Part shown: positions 51,301-63,244 of the stretch, in pieces
How the letters are laid out: every line of letters starts with the position of its first letter
How positions within the stretch are numbered: the first letter of the stretch is position 1
Source of the DNA: Baylisascaris procyonis
Lineage: Eukaryota > Nematoda > Chromadorea > Rhabditida > Ascarididae
DNA length: 64,000 nucleotides
Direction of reading: 5' to 3'
NCBI GenBank assembly: GCA_037389465.1
Contig: JAZARR010000197.1
Coordinates: 7,148,501-7,212,500 of the forward strand
Program-made: the position numbers and the translations under genes
The notes under the pieces: model-generated
What the model was told of the DNA's origin: nothing
The model's database searches: none
Seen by the model: only the letters and a program-made list of their open reading frames with translations

Positions 51301-54300
51301 TTTATTACGAAGAATTACCAATTCATAGAGTCTATTAAATGCATCATAACCTTCACCATTGCAATGATCACCAATTTCGAGTAACGATTCAGTTGATAGT
51401 GCAAATGGTGATTGTTGCTCATAACGTCCCGATACAACAATACATGTATCCAATGCACGTACCACCTAAATCCATACATATATATTAACATCTATAGTTG
51501 GAAGTACGAAACTAATATCTAAGATAGAAAGTAAAACAAGTAGAGAATTGATAATTCACTGATTCTGCAACAATTTGCAAATTATTGTCATTATTATTCA
51601 CTTAAATTTGAAATGCATATATAAATTTTAGAGAAAAGAGACCAAAATTCAATAAAAAGAAGACCACATCTAGTTATGATGATTATTTATTTCAGAGAAA
51701 CGGGACTTGAATTCAGGTGAAAAATAAAGGGAAGATTTAGCCCGAAATAATGATTTTCATAAGTATAAATCCTTAGCGTCAAACAAAACACTTCACTCAG
51801 TACTATCAACAATGAAAAGATTTGAAAAAAAAAACACCACTAACTTTACGGTGTAGATTCAATTAAAACCTCTTTAGAATTTAAACTTGTGCCTTCAAGG
51901 GGTTTCTATTACGGTTAAATGATTTGGCCGATATTCATTAACACCTAAATTAATCGGATATATTTTTTACAATGTTGCCAATAACGTCCTCACTATTTCT
52001 CACCTGTGAGATGCGTCTATATATGGGCAATCCTCATTGAACTATCATCCCCTGATTAGCTCAAATTCGTGGAACAACTCATAAACTGTGGTAGATAAAG
52101 GAAGTAAATGCAATGAGAGCAACTGTTTTTTGCAAGTTCATCATATTATAGAAGCTCTTCAAGTGATAAGTTTGTGATATCCAGCAGTGAGAGAAGGAGG
52201 AACAGGCCGTTCCTGACAACCGTATAAAATGATGAAGCTTGAATGAACATAGATATGAACTTGAATGAATATAGGATATCAAGGCGTTTTTAATTTTCAT
52301 TCGCTATGCAGTTTTCTTCACTAACTCAACCGAAATAACGTACACCTCAAAAATCCGGAATCTCCCCCACATACTTCTAATTATTTATCTACTCATCAAT
52401 AAAAATTTAAAGATCACGATAAAAAATGAGGAATAATGTTACCTGATGACGACAACGAAGATATAAATCGCATGGCGTTAAATTCCTTTCCTCCTAAATT
52501 GAAAGATTTTTAAGAAACTAATTACTCTTATAAAACCATTTTCACTTAAGCAATTTTTGTGTAGATAAATATTGGCAATGATATCATTTCTAATTCATTA
52601 TAAAAGAACTGGCTCCCTATGATGGTCAAGCAGCTCAAAAAGCGAACACTACAGTTTCGTAGTTTCTGGATTTGGTCATGCCTTTTACTGGAAAAAGGAA
52701 ATAAACATCCAATCGATAGCAAGCATTAGTAGAATGTGAAATTTTCGTACCATTGTTGCAAAAAGATGATTTCGATTTTTACGTTGTCGATAAAGTTCGA
52801 TTTGCTTTCTATATTCGTCGTTCTCCCATTTCATCTCTATATTCTCTTTCGAGTTACGTTCACCCACTTTCATTAGCATATTTCCTCCATCGGAATCTTT
52901 CCAAATTTCAATCACAGGTACCGCTGAAAAAAAAAATGCAAATAAATAAAATTTATTCGTTGGTAAAATATCAAAAAAAATATAAATAAAATTCCAAAAA
53001 AAAATGTGAAATTTTTCTTTCTAATAGCAATGTGATATCTGTATCGACAGTAATATGATGGAATAAATTTTCCTTAGAAATTTTTCTAAATGTGCTGATC
53101 AGTAAGAAATGAAAAAAGACTCGAAATGAACTAAGTGTTGAATTTTTTTTTTTCAAGAATACTAGCTAAATTAATTATAAATAAGCGCATAAATTAACTT
53201 AACACGAATCAAGTATCATTTTTTGTTCAATAAGATTGGCTTACATTAATTCTTAGCAGCTATTCGCTCCTTAATGTACCGTATCGAACTTAAATACAAC
53301 CTTTAATAAGATCGCAGAAAATTCTTTCATATATTGAGTCGTCAAGAAATTATTAGTTGTGAGATATTTTAAAATACGTAAAATACCCTTGAATTAAAAT
53401 GGATATATTCCGTAAAAAGTAATGTGGTTTGTGGATACTAGACAATTTATTTGCTACTTCCGGTCGAGATCATAAACAAATGATTTCCTGAAACATCATC
53501 TTCGATTTAAATTATATTCGGTCTAAAGGTTTGAATCTAAATTCTTTTTTTCATCCTATGAATATTTTATACTCTAAATGCTCATAATTTGAAAAATAAA
53601 ATTTTTAAGAATACAATTTTCTTCGAATGAATCCTCGAGATGAGCACTCGTTTTAGATGATGATTCCAATGGATCGGCTATTGTATTCGCTATTTTTGCA
53701 TCATCTTCTGGATAGTCACCTTCATCAAATGCTGAAATATTTGAAAGCAAGTGAAAATATGGTTATAAATGCCATAAATATAAAAAAATATTTAATCAAG
53801 AATGTTTAATTGATAGCTAAGAAAACATTATAAAAAATAAAATCGAACATTACAATTATTCTTTCAAAACTCCTATGAAAATGAGCGACACTTTATTTGC
53901 CTCAATCATACGACTAGAAAATATGTAAGCGGCAGAAGATTATTGACCATCAATTCATTTTACAGTGCTCATATTAGAAGATATGGGCGTGTTTATATAC
54001 AAAACCTGTTCTAAGAAATATTGTGCGAATGAGAGTTTAGAGAATGAGGGAATCAACAAAAATCTCGAGATTTATATACCTTTCATCCTATCAAACACGA
54101 TTGCTAATTAAAGTATCATTTTTCGTAGCTATTTCAAATGAACAATGGAGTCTTTCGAAAACGCAAAAGAAAACATGTGGGAAAGCACGCCAAAATATTC
54201 GGCACGACATGTGCTTTTGCAATTTATTAATCAGTTTTTTAGAACTCCGATGAAATGATGAAGAAATGCGCAATGCAGAACGAATTGCTTTCCAATCTAA

Positions 54301-57300
54301 GTGATCATTAAATGTGACTCTAATGGTGTGTGCAAACTATGCGACACCTCTGAATGCGTTAAACTCATTTGAGGATTTGCATTAATTTGAATAGTGGGTA
54401 GGCAATCCCTTTAAATGGACATTCTACCCACCAAATTTTGTAGTTCTAATTTCGGTGGTTGTCTGTTAAACATTAAAAGACATACAGGCAAGCAAACATA
54501 CATATACATGCACACAGACATGATGCCGCTATAGTTCATTTTTTGAAAATTAGCAGCATTGTGGGAAGCGAAAAATTTTAAAAAGAGAGATGGGAGAATA
54601 TGCGATTATACAAATATGTGAGAAAAACAATGAAAAAAATTATGGATAAAAGCGGAGGTCGATAGAATCATTCCGATTCGTAACTCAATCTGTAAACCTT
54701 TAGAATCGACCATGCTCAGAAAAAGTTGTAAAAATTTCAAAACATTAAAAAGAGAACTAAGCGCTTAATCGAAAAACAAACAGAATGGACTAAGAATTAT
54801 TTTTTGAAATGAACTCACATGTTGAGTTGAGAATAAATAAGGGATTATTCTTTGGATCGAATTGTTCGAGAATACCGGTGATATTAACATGCACTGGAAC
54901 GGTCGCTTTTTTGAATTCTTCACGCAATTCAGCAATCATTTTGTTGTACCTATAAAACATATGACCATTGCACAAACACAATCTTCTTTACTGAATTTTT
55001 TGCAATATTGTACAACATATCGGAAACATTAGTCCAGTGGTTATGAACTATAGAGATAAATGTTAAGCGGACATGCAAACGCAAATAATAAAAGACTTCA
55101 AATGCTCACATACGCTCTATCTGGATACCTTTGGATACGTATTTTAACAGGAAAAATTTATATCGATGAAAGAAATTCAGGTGTTCGAAAAGCTGAAATG
55201 CCAGCTCGAGTTGGCAGCGTAAACAGGAATACAATTTTTTAGCAATGGAAGGTGTCATAAAAGGAGACGGTCTTCACAGAAGGAAGCGATAGGTTTCTGA
55301 GGATTTTAATATAAGAGTTTTAAGTTTCTTACGTTGAGTTGAAACGAGCACTTTGGAAGATGTCAAGCAATTTTCGTCTAAATTAAGAAGGAGAGAGGAA
55401 GCGGATGGAGGAACAAACGGCGGGAATGAGAAGGAGGGGAGAAGGAATGGCATTTATTTGAGTAGTACACTCAAATGCTTGAACAAATAAAAATGCAAAC
55501 CATTTAGCAAGCACTTTCTTTACTAGCTCCATATCGACACATCCGCCACCAAGTTCATTACCGGAAAGCTGCGATTGTCGAGTCGTATTTCGCCATCGAC
55601 CTCCATCAGATCCATCTTCGACGTGGTCTTTTTTGTTCTAAAAAACTTTCAACTCAAAATTTCTACTCTTTTCATCATTCATCAAGAAGAATTCGAATAA
55701 ATTTTCTTTTCTGCTCATAATTCATAGTTCCATTACTCTGAAACTGCCGGTAGGCAAAGATATGTGCATTGAACATCAAACATCACATATTATCCATCCT
55801 CACTCTCTATTGAATGTAAGACAAATCGCTATCAACCACTTTTAAAGTCGATAGGGGCGCCTTCCTATCTTCAAAGTGAATTGGAAGAATTGGAAGTGAA
55901 AGAATTAATGATTAATAGAATGAAAATATCAGTGCCATCAATTTAATATATTCTTACATTCTCCATAACTCAGCGCATAAGCTTACGAGCCTTTCCAACT
56001 ATTCCGGAAGACCTTCACATTAGTTATTCACAAAAAAAAACCAACATTTGGCAACGTGGAAAATGAGCTAAATTTGACAAGGAAGAAGTAAAGAGCAAAT
56101 ACTCGACGACAGAAAAATTCGATGATATATCCCAAATAAACAATGGCAATGGCATTTCTCATTCTCTTATTTAGTGGGTAAAAAGAGAGAGAAAAGTAGA
56201 TGATAATGGCCATAATCGATAGTGAACAAGTAGTGGAAAAGATGAAAAGTTTCAGAAATCAGAAAGGAAAATCCCCCAATATTGCAAAAATTTTCGATGT
56301 TTTTTCCGATTTGAAATAAAAGCATCGCTATGGCCTATCACATATGAGTCTCTAAAATAAGATCATCTCAGCAATGAAATAAAGCCGCACTTCTAGATTC
56401 AATCACGCGATATAGGAATTAATCCATGATATCTTGCCAAATAATGCGTCGCATGATTTTCCGGAAATTTTTGGCGAAAGAAGTATATATCAAGGCAATA
56501 TGAATCCTTAAAGAATTCCGCATCTTTTACTAATATAATGGCACTTATCAATGAATTTCTTCTTTTCCTGCGTTCTTTGAGCTTCCCATGAAGGACTACA
56601 CTCATGCCTCCGCTTCCCCTTTCTCATCCATACAACAATGATTTGAACTAACCGTTGTTTCAGAGGAATGTTCATCGGCTTCGTCTGATCCAGGGGAATT
56701 GATCCCATTAACTTTTGATGATGCCTGAAATGAAAGGATTTTTTAGAAGGTTCGATGCCGAAATCGACCTCTGCAAATTCCCTCTCTCCTATATAACAAA
56801 GTTCAGGGGAAGGAGATCATATACAGTGGTATCTTAAATGATAATCTGCCTCAATGGCCCATTCATCACCGAGTAACTCGAAAAATAATGGATCGAAAAA
56901 AAAATGAATCGAAAAAAAAAACTTACCAAAGAAGCGGCGACAAGTGAAAGGATCGCCTTATCCACATCAGAATCATTTACTGCACTTTTGCCGGCATTAC
57001 CGTTAAAATGAATGCTTAATCCGAGTTCTGGTCCTCCTTTTCCTGAAAAAAAAAAATCTCCCTAAATTTAAAATAAGTGCATCCAGAAGAAGAAACTTAT
57101 AATAGAAGAACAAATATCAAAGTTTCGAAGCTGCTATAGAAGAAGCAATGATACTATCGTTGAGAAATTCTGCAGAAAAAAAAAAAAAAAAATCGCATAT
57201 GGAAGGATAGAAATTAGAACGGTTCCAAATGTGTTCAATAATGGGATCGGTAAGCTTCCAAACGCTGTAAGCATTGAGATTTCCACAGAGACAATTTAAG

Positions 57301-60300
57301 CAATTTCAAACGAAATTATATAATCGCTGCTACAAACAGATTTTTCAACCGCAATAATGAAATTGAGAAATTCATAATGTAATTTCTCGACGATTTTAAA
57401 GTGAAATTGGTTTTATATGCGATAGACTCGAGTGGAATAAAATTGGGATTGAAGAATAAAATAAATTCAATGAGAAAAAAATTGAGTGTAATAAAATTCA
57501 TTCTATGAAATAAGTGGAATAAACGAAGAAAAGCAGAATAGACGGATGAAACTAATTTTAAGTGGAATTTTTTTCACTTGAATTCCCACTGAAAATTCCA
57601 ATTTGCAAAATTTCTCATATGAAAATATTGAATTGATATGCACTTATACGAACGAATATCATTTTGGCATAACGTGTTATGCATGTGTAAATTTGTAAAA
57701 TATACGAAAAGAGGAAATCAAGTTTTTTTTTATCTTTTGAAATAAATCAATAAATTTAATTACCTGATTCGAATGTGTCTGTCTCAATGAGTGCATCGCT
57801 CTTCTCAATTGCGGATGTACTTTTTGCCGATTCGTTTCCCTTCAAAATGCAGCAATTAAATAAAGTTGCCTTTCATGAATTTTTTTCGATGGAATAAATC
57901 GTCGTCAGTGAACTTTTTATGAACTCTTTGACCTCAGGTTTAACTCGGGCTATCGGTGGCCTCAGGTTCACGTTATCGGTGAGTGCAACTCAACTTTAAT
58001 GCATTCATCTCAAGTTTTTTTATGTGGTATACACAACACCGATGATGAACTTTCCGATCCATAAATATCAGAGCTTTCTAAATAGCACAAGAACGGTTAT
58101 CAACGATAGCAGGTGCGTTTTATGCTCCTTGATACCAATTTAGTGAAAATATTTTGTTATTATTTAAAGTGAATTCTTCTGGCCTTATCATCCTCGTTTA
58201 ATGTATCGCCGATTTGAATAGCGCCGTATCGTAGCAAAAAAAAAAACCGAAATTCAAAATTTTCTTTAAAAATGCGTTAAGGAGACGGCACGCCTTTGCG
58301 TATGTAAATATTCACATATTTTTCTGCCCAATTATCCGACGATTCCAACTGAGCAATCGCAAAAGCTACGGCAGTGACATTTGATGAGAGTACTCAATAC
58401 CCGAGAAAGGTGCTCACCTACCTCTAGCTTCGTGCCGACTGATCATATTCTAAAAAATTATTGATAACTAAACATCGAATAAACGTCGCATATCAGTGTT
58501 GTTATATAGATGGTTGTGTGAAGAAAAGTCAGTTATGGTTGAGAATTTTTGTGATCAAAGTGTTTTGGCGGAGAACGAAATATTAGACGCCCACTACTGA
58601 TTATAAATATTTTGCAGTCAACTGGCATGACGAGTTGAAATACAAAACACGCATATTGCACTACTTGATGCGCTTTTTCCTCGTATTCTTCATCCCCAAA
58701 TAATTCAATAGTAAAACTTCAATAGGTTAATAGCGCAATATCTCTAAGTGTGTCCTTCAAGACAAGCAATTGTCATGAAATTATCTGTAATGAATTGTAC
58801 TTCTCGAATTTCATCGTTTTGCATTCCTGCTGCGATCAATGAACTGCCAGGCAGAGAAAAGAAACATACATGCAACAGCTCATACGTATGCAGAGATAAG
58901 ATGCTTTCGTAAGCTGCTTTTTTGCATAAATTTGCTGACAATACATGGAACGATAGCTTGGGAATTATTCTGATTTCGAGTTTATTCGTAGAGACTGCCA
59001 AACGCTATGTGTCGCAGGGCAAAATTTGCATCGTTATGTTCAACTGTAAATTCTAGAAACAAAGAGAAACATATTCCCGCTTAGACTAACCGGATTGCCC
59101 TTATTCAGGGAATTTTTCTTTAGGTCAATCCGCTCTGATTTTTGTTTATTGGCGTTAGCCGAACTGCCCCGTGCATTCGCTCGTCGCGCATTAGCAAGCT
59201 CATCCGCTAGCACAAGCTGTTCCACAGGTAATCCCATCTATAAATTTGAATAATGAATAAACGAGAAACCAAATGAAAAACCGTTTCATTTATGCTTAAT
59301 AGTGGTATAGTAAGTGCACATATAAGAGCGCAAGCAATGGAAGAGAAAAAAGGAAGTAGGAAAAACGATCAATGAGACAGCAATAGTAACATTGAGAGAG
59401 TGTTGTTTTATTCAGCATAAGTTAATGAAATTAGCATCGCAATAACTAAATACTAAAAAACATTAAAAATAAAATAGAGAAAAGAATAACCTCGCAATCC
59501 TTCGCTTTTTTCCAGATCGCTTGTAATCGTTTCATTTTTTCGTCATTTAGAAATGACTGCCGCATAATATCAGAACACCTGAAATTGAAGTACTTACATG
59601 AAAAGCTGGGAAATAATTGAGGTAAGAAGGTAAAACGTTGGATGCTTCTCGGATTTTTTCGGACAGTAGCAGAGAGGTGAAAAAGATAAAAAGGAGAAGA
59701 AGAAGTGAAAATGCAGAACGTTAGGGGCGTACAAAAATACCTAAAGCGTATGGACGAGCCACTCAGAAAACTTGTGCACATATGTCCTGACAGGATTCGA
59801 TCTCATAATTACATAACGATCCATAAGGAATATCACGATAGTCTCACTCAACTACAGTTTTCGTGCAAATATATTCCTTTTGATACTGTACCTTTATGTT
59901 TTTTTAAAACTAATTCCGACAAAATGAAAATAATTCTGGGTAAAAGTATCGTACGTCTTATGCGCAGTACAACAACGACGAAGACCGCCACATTGGCGTT
60001 CGATACGTGCCGCCGTTCCTTGGAAGCAGTTATCCACTATGAGTTCGCCACTTGCATTACGCAGCTCACTTACAGCTGTCAATAGTGACGAATCGCATTT
60101 GGTTCTCTGCAATCATTTCAGTACTACTGTAGATCACCTGACCAATATGTACCGTATCGCTACAAGATGTGTCGGGAGAAGATTAAAGAGTCCTCATTCT
60201 AAAAAAAAATGTTACGATATCTGAAAAACGAGATGGGGAGAGGGGAGGGAGAGGGGTTGCGGTCCAACCCAGAATCTGCTTTGATGATGGTGTATTCTAT

Positions 60301-63068
60301 TCTTAGAAATTTTCTCAAATCCAAAAACCCTAAATCATCAGTATAAAATAAAAGAGGAGAATATTTATATCGATGTCTCTAAAATTTATTCGAGATATGC
60401 TGTCAAATTGCTCCTTAATATCTCTTACAACTATTTAGTAGACTATTTGTTCAGTGCATTTGTAACACAAGTAAACATGAAAACATATGTGAAGCGCATA
60501 AAGAGAAGGACATGTCAGAAAAATAAAGACGTATTCGTTATCTAACATTATCCTATGCTTGTTAATTTATTTCTTTTCCGAAATAGATGGATTAGAGATA
60601 AAAGCACATAGTAAACATTCCATACAAAAGTATTCATTTGCCAATATCCTGTTTTCGATAATCTACGCGAAGAAATTCAAAAAATTTCCCTCTAATTAAT
60701 ATCTTTCTTCAATTAGCTCATTAATATTAAAAATTCAACGTTCACTTCAATATGAGACGATCAACACAAAAGGACGATATATTCAATCTACATAACGAAT
60801 GAGAACAGCCCTTGTGGCGTTGATCTTTCAAGTAGTATAGAAACGATGAGGGAAACTCGACCACGATTGGAATGATGCAATGTTTTTCGTTGAAATATAT
60901 GAGCATTCATTATTCAATTTATGAAAGTTTCATAAAGAAAATATAATCCGTCTATGATCAATGACCCGTATTAGCAAATATGATCGATATTCGTCTCTTT
61001 AGACTTTCCTTTACATTCCGATTTCAGGTACAATCTGTAAATTTTCCCTATTCCTGCCCTTCTTCCCTTTTTCTTTATATCGTTTATATCGCATTAGATC
61101 GTCTCATATTAAAAAAAAAAAATCAAGTTCCTCTATTTCCAGGAAAAACCCTACATAGTCGTTACAATGAACACTGAAATTGTACCCTCATGAAATTTTA
61201 GTCGCACTTTTATTCGACAAATGGTCGCAGTAAAATATATTCCATAACAAGAGAAGCATGATCACTACTTCATAATTTGCTGTACTTCCATTAAGTGTTT
61301 ATTTGCCCATATTACCTATAAGTAATAGTCCGATATTAGCTCCAGATACTTTCCTATTTTTGAAATTTTTACTCTCTAATTCTTACCCAAATGGGTACAT
61401 GCAATATTGTGACATGAACGTACTTTTTTCAAAGAGTAGAAAAAAAAATTGATTCATAGGAATTAAGTGATAATCGTATCAAAGAAAAAACCTGTTCTTC
61501 TCCAAGTGGTAGTGTTTGCTCAATATAACAAGATAACATTTGACTTTCTAATTGTCTTTCGATTCGTTCCAACTGCAAAAAAAAAAAATCCACTGATTAA
61601 TTATTGATTGATTTTGGAATAAGAATTTTAGAATGCTGCCCATTTTTATTAATATCTATTTTTTCCTTTCATCTTTTTTATTGGCTGTAAAGGTGAGAAA
61701 TGAGAAATTCAAAGTGAGAAAACTTTCAACGTTTTTACTATTTCATTCACAGAATACTAAAATGTTGTAGTAGTCTCATAAATATGTTGAAATGAAATCA
61801 CATTTTCATTAAAAAAATAAATGAAAAAATTCACACAGCAATAATACGTCAGAAAATTTTCAAATTCCATTTTTATTCTATTTTCCAGTTGAAAATATTC
61901 GTAAATTTTACGAAAGAAAATTTTTAAATAGAGATTGTTTCATGTAAATTAGAGATGACAACGTAAGCAATGAATGAGGTTTTTTTTTTTTTTCATATAA
62001 CGCTGATGTTGAACATTATGAAAGTGTATTTAATAATTTCCTTTCCTCTTTGCAATGTTAGATGGATTGAATAACCCTTGGGCATCAACTTTTCCCTCTC
62101 ATTTCCCGGCTCCCTCTAGTCGCTTCCTCTTCGCATATTCGAATCCATCGAGAAAAAAACTTCCACTACTATATTTTAACCGGAAAAATAAATGCATACA
62201 AAGAATTGATATCAAAGAATAGCTTAAAAATAAAAAATTTAAAATAATAAACCATAATATAGTCATTTCGTAAAAGGTGATAACACTTTTGTTTTTGTTG
62301 ATTCGATGATGGCAACCAATATGGCATCAAGATCGTATTTCCAGTGCAGATTCGTTCTTGCATACGTGATGAGCTCTCACATTCGACCAGATGCTCGCAA
62401 TACGACACCGATTCTTCCTAAATTTTTGTGATATCAATATAAATTCGCTAATCATTTATCGCTATTCTAGGCTATTTCTTAGGTACTGTAGACGTTACGT
62501 GGAGTACTGTAAGCAGTACCGTATCAGTGTTGAAGTAAAATATCAAAAATTATATGTGATCAAATAAAATTGAAATTATATGTGATAGTCGGAAGAGAAC
62601 TGCTAATTCGATTGCTACATTCGTCATGCATCAATGTCAGGTCAGCTGTTTTTTTTTACACCTGAATCGCAAACACCTACTGATTAAGAACTGTCACTGT
62701 GTGTATGTGAAGTACTTATGTGTGTCTGCGGCCTAACCATTTGCACACTGAATTAGTATTTATCCCCTTAGATTGCTAATGCACTTACAACCTTAACCAA
62801 ATTTGCATTTATAATATTTCTAAACGACTACCACGCCAAGTCTAGAGGTTTGACGTTGTGCATGTTTGCGTATACCAGCCAGTGAACGTTTAATTATTGT
62901 GCTGCTCATTTAAACTGCAATCACACTATTAGCATTTCATATTGTTACCGGTTAAATCAGTGTATATAAAAAATTTTTTAAAATTTATTTCGAATATTTG
63001 TTATCAACAATTGTTTCAAATGAATCTAAGCAAGTAAAGGAAATTTTCACAGAATCTAAACAAACAAA

Positions 63069-63113
<45 letters not shown>

Positions 63114-63244
63114 AATTTTTAAAAAGTAAATAAAGTATTAAAAGGTTATTTTCAACTAACCAGCAACGATGACGATGAAGGCACAGGAAAGTGATACAAT
63201 AAAAGTACGGCCAATAAGCACCATAAAGGATTATTCAAAGCCAT
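48284..63244 (-). CDS. Secreted protein with two 12-cysteine domains, 18 exons
   Basis: Exons in reading order: 63161-63244, 62253-62417, 61492-61572, 59955-60106, 59491-59578, 59091-59237, 57764-57839, 56927-57042, 56653-56724, 55501-55637, 54819-54949, 53615-53731, 52751-52923, 52443-52493, 51262-51465, 49819-49976, 49400-49592, 48284-48361. They sum to 2223 bases, 741 codons with TAA, all phases matching. Residues 1-28 are a signal peptide. A first 12-cysteine domain spans 35-189 and a second 521-679, with near-identical spacing (C-x5-C-x10-C, C-x24-C, C-x5-CC-x5-C-x26-C). The linker is acidic and Ser/Asn-rich with a helical part at about 360-390. At least ten N-x-S/T sequons suggest glycosylation. 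I do not recognise the family. The nematode DUF19-type cysteine domain is one candidate to test. It probably acts outside the cell. Confidence 0.8.
49400..49592 (-). CDS. Gene 2 exon 17
   Basis: Acceptor ATTTTCAG, donor GTATAG. It carries cysteines 11 and 12 of the second domain (CREQ and HRCLQ). The reading enters in phase 2 and ends in phase 0. Confidence 0.8.
49819..49976 (-). CDS. Gene 2 exon 16
   Basis: Acceptor ATTGCAG, donor GTTTAT. It encodes DDKCSQKLNNDDRQY and CYSDVNLLQFACAQLRPCC with sequon NYT. It ends in phase 2. Confidence 0.85.
49977..51261 (-). other. Gene 2 intron 15 (1.3 kb)
   Basis: AT-rich with poly-A and poly-T runs. No other feature recognised. Confidence 0.6.
51262..51465 (-). 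CDS. Gene 2 exon 15
   Basis: Acceptor GATTTAG, donor GTTAGT. It encodes VVRALDTCIVVSGRY and YDAFNRLYELVILRNKRLRK with cysteines 3-5 of the second domain and sequon NES. It ends in phase 0. Confidence 0.88.
51466..52442 (-). other. Gene 2 intron 14 (1.0 kb)
   Basis: AT-rich, with no feature recognised. Small open frames such as 52079-52300 are not supported. Confidence 0.6.
52443..52493 (-). CDS. Gene 2 exon 14 (51 bases)
   Basis: Acceptor AATTTAG, donor GTAACA. It encodes EERNLTPCDLYLRCRHQ, cysteines 1 and 2 of the second domain with sequon NLT. Phase 0 at both ends. Confidence 0.82.
52751..52923 (-). CDS. Gene 2 exon 13
   Basis: Acceptor TTTTTTTTCAG, donor GTACGA. It encodes VPVIEIWKDSDGGNMLMK and a charged helix (EYRKQIELYRQRKNRN). 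It enters in phase 1 and ends in phase 0. Confidence 0.85.
53615..53731 (-). CDS. Gene 2 exon 12, donor uncertain
   Basis: Acceptor TATTTCAG. It encodes FDEGDYPEDDAKIANTIADP and a Ser-rich end. Two phase-1 donors fit exon 13: GTATTC (exon end 53615) or GTGCTC (exon end 53648). The protein is 740 or 729 residues accordingly. Confidence 0.7.
53732..54818 (-). other. Gene 2 intron 11 (1.1 kb)
   Basis: AT-rich, with no exon or repeat of note. Frames at 54044-54273 on both strands are unsupported. Confidence 0.6.
54819..54949 (-). CDS. Gene 2 exon 11
   Basis: Acceptor TTTTATAG, donor GTGAGT. It encodes YNKMIAELREEFKKATVPVH with sequons NIT and NST. It is readable only in this frame. It enters in phase 2 and ends in phase 1. 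Confidence 0.87.
55501..55637 (-). CDS. Gene 2 exon 10
   Basis: Acceptor TTTTTTAG, donor GTTTGC (weak). It encodes DHVEDGSDGGRWRNTTRQSQ and CVDMELVKKVLAKW. The helix continues smoothly into exon 11, which supports the donor. It ends in phase 2. Confidence 0.8.
55638..56652 (-). other. Gene 2 intron 9 (1.0 kb)
   Basis: No feature recognised beyond short unsupported open frames. Confidence 0.6.
56653..56724 (-). CDS. Gene 2 exon 9
   Basis: Acceptor CATTTCAG, donor GTTAGT. It encodes ASSKVNGINSPGSDEADEHS, part of the acidic Ser-rich linker. Phase 0 at both ends. Confidence 0.82.
56927..57042 (-). CDS. Gene 2 exon 8
   Basis: Acceptor TTTTTCAG, donor GTAAGT. It encodes GGPELGLSIHFNGNAGKSAV and DKAILSLVAASL with sequon NDS. 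It enters in phase 1 and ends in phase 0. Confidence 0.85.
57764..57839 (-). CDS. Gene 2 exon 7
   Basis: Acceptor CATTTTGAAG (weak), donor GTAATT. It encodes GNESAKSTSAIEKSDALIET. It ends in phase 1. Confidence 0.72.
57840..59090 (-). other. Gene 2 intron 6 (1.25 kb)
   Basis: No exon recognised. A frame at 58744-59001 on the - strand has no acceptor in a fitting phase. Confidence 0.55.
59091..59237 (-). CDS. Gene 2 exon 6
   Basis: Acceptor ATTTATAG, donor GTTAGT. It encodes LPVEQLVLADELANARRANA, an Ala/Arg-rich helix, then a Lys/Asn-rich end. Phase 0 at both ends. Confidence 0.85.
59491..59578 (-). CDS. Gene 2 exon 5
   Basis: Acceptor AATTTCAG, donor GTTATT. It encodes CSDIMRQSFLNDEKMKRLQA ending KDCE, cysteines 11 and 12 of the first domain. 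It is open only when entered in phase 2. Confidence 0.87.
59955..60106 (-). CDS. Gene 2 exon 4
   Basis: Acceptor GATTGCAG, donor GTACGA. It encodes SELRNASGELIVDNCFQGTA and CGGLRRCC with sequon NAS. It alone restores the phase between exons 3 and 5. It ends in phase 2. Confidence 0.85.
60107..61491 (-). other. Gene 2 intron 3 (1.4 kb)
   Basis: No exon or repeat of note. Confidence 0.6.
61492..61572 (-). CDS. Gene 2 exon 3
   Basis: Acceptor TTTTTTGCAG, donor GTTTTT. It encodes LERIERQLESQMLSCYIEQT then LPLGEEQ. The other two frames contain stops. Phase 0 at both ends. Confidence 0.87.
62253..62417 (-). CDS. Gene 2 exon 2
   Basis: Acceptor AAATTTAG, donor GTTTAT (weak). It encodes SYCEHLVECESSSRMQERIC, an insert of 20 residues, then CYHLLRNDYIM. 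Phase 0 at both ends. Confidence 0.8.
62418..63160 (-). other. Gene 2 intron 1 (0.74 kb)
   Basis: Contains the (TA)n array at 63079-63110. Nothing else recognised. Confidence 0.7.
63079..63110. repeat. (TA)n microsatellite
   Basis: Short TA array about 50 bases after the exon 1 donor of gene 2. Confidence 0.95.
63161..63244 (-). CDS. Gene 2 exon 1, signal peptide
   Basis: ATG at 63244-63242. It encodes MALNNPLWCLLAVLLLYHFP then VPSSSSLL: a short polar start, a hydrophobic core and a small-residue end, as in a secretory signal peptide. Donor GTTAGT, phase 0. Confidence 0.85.
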
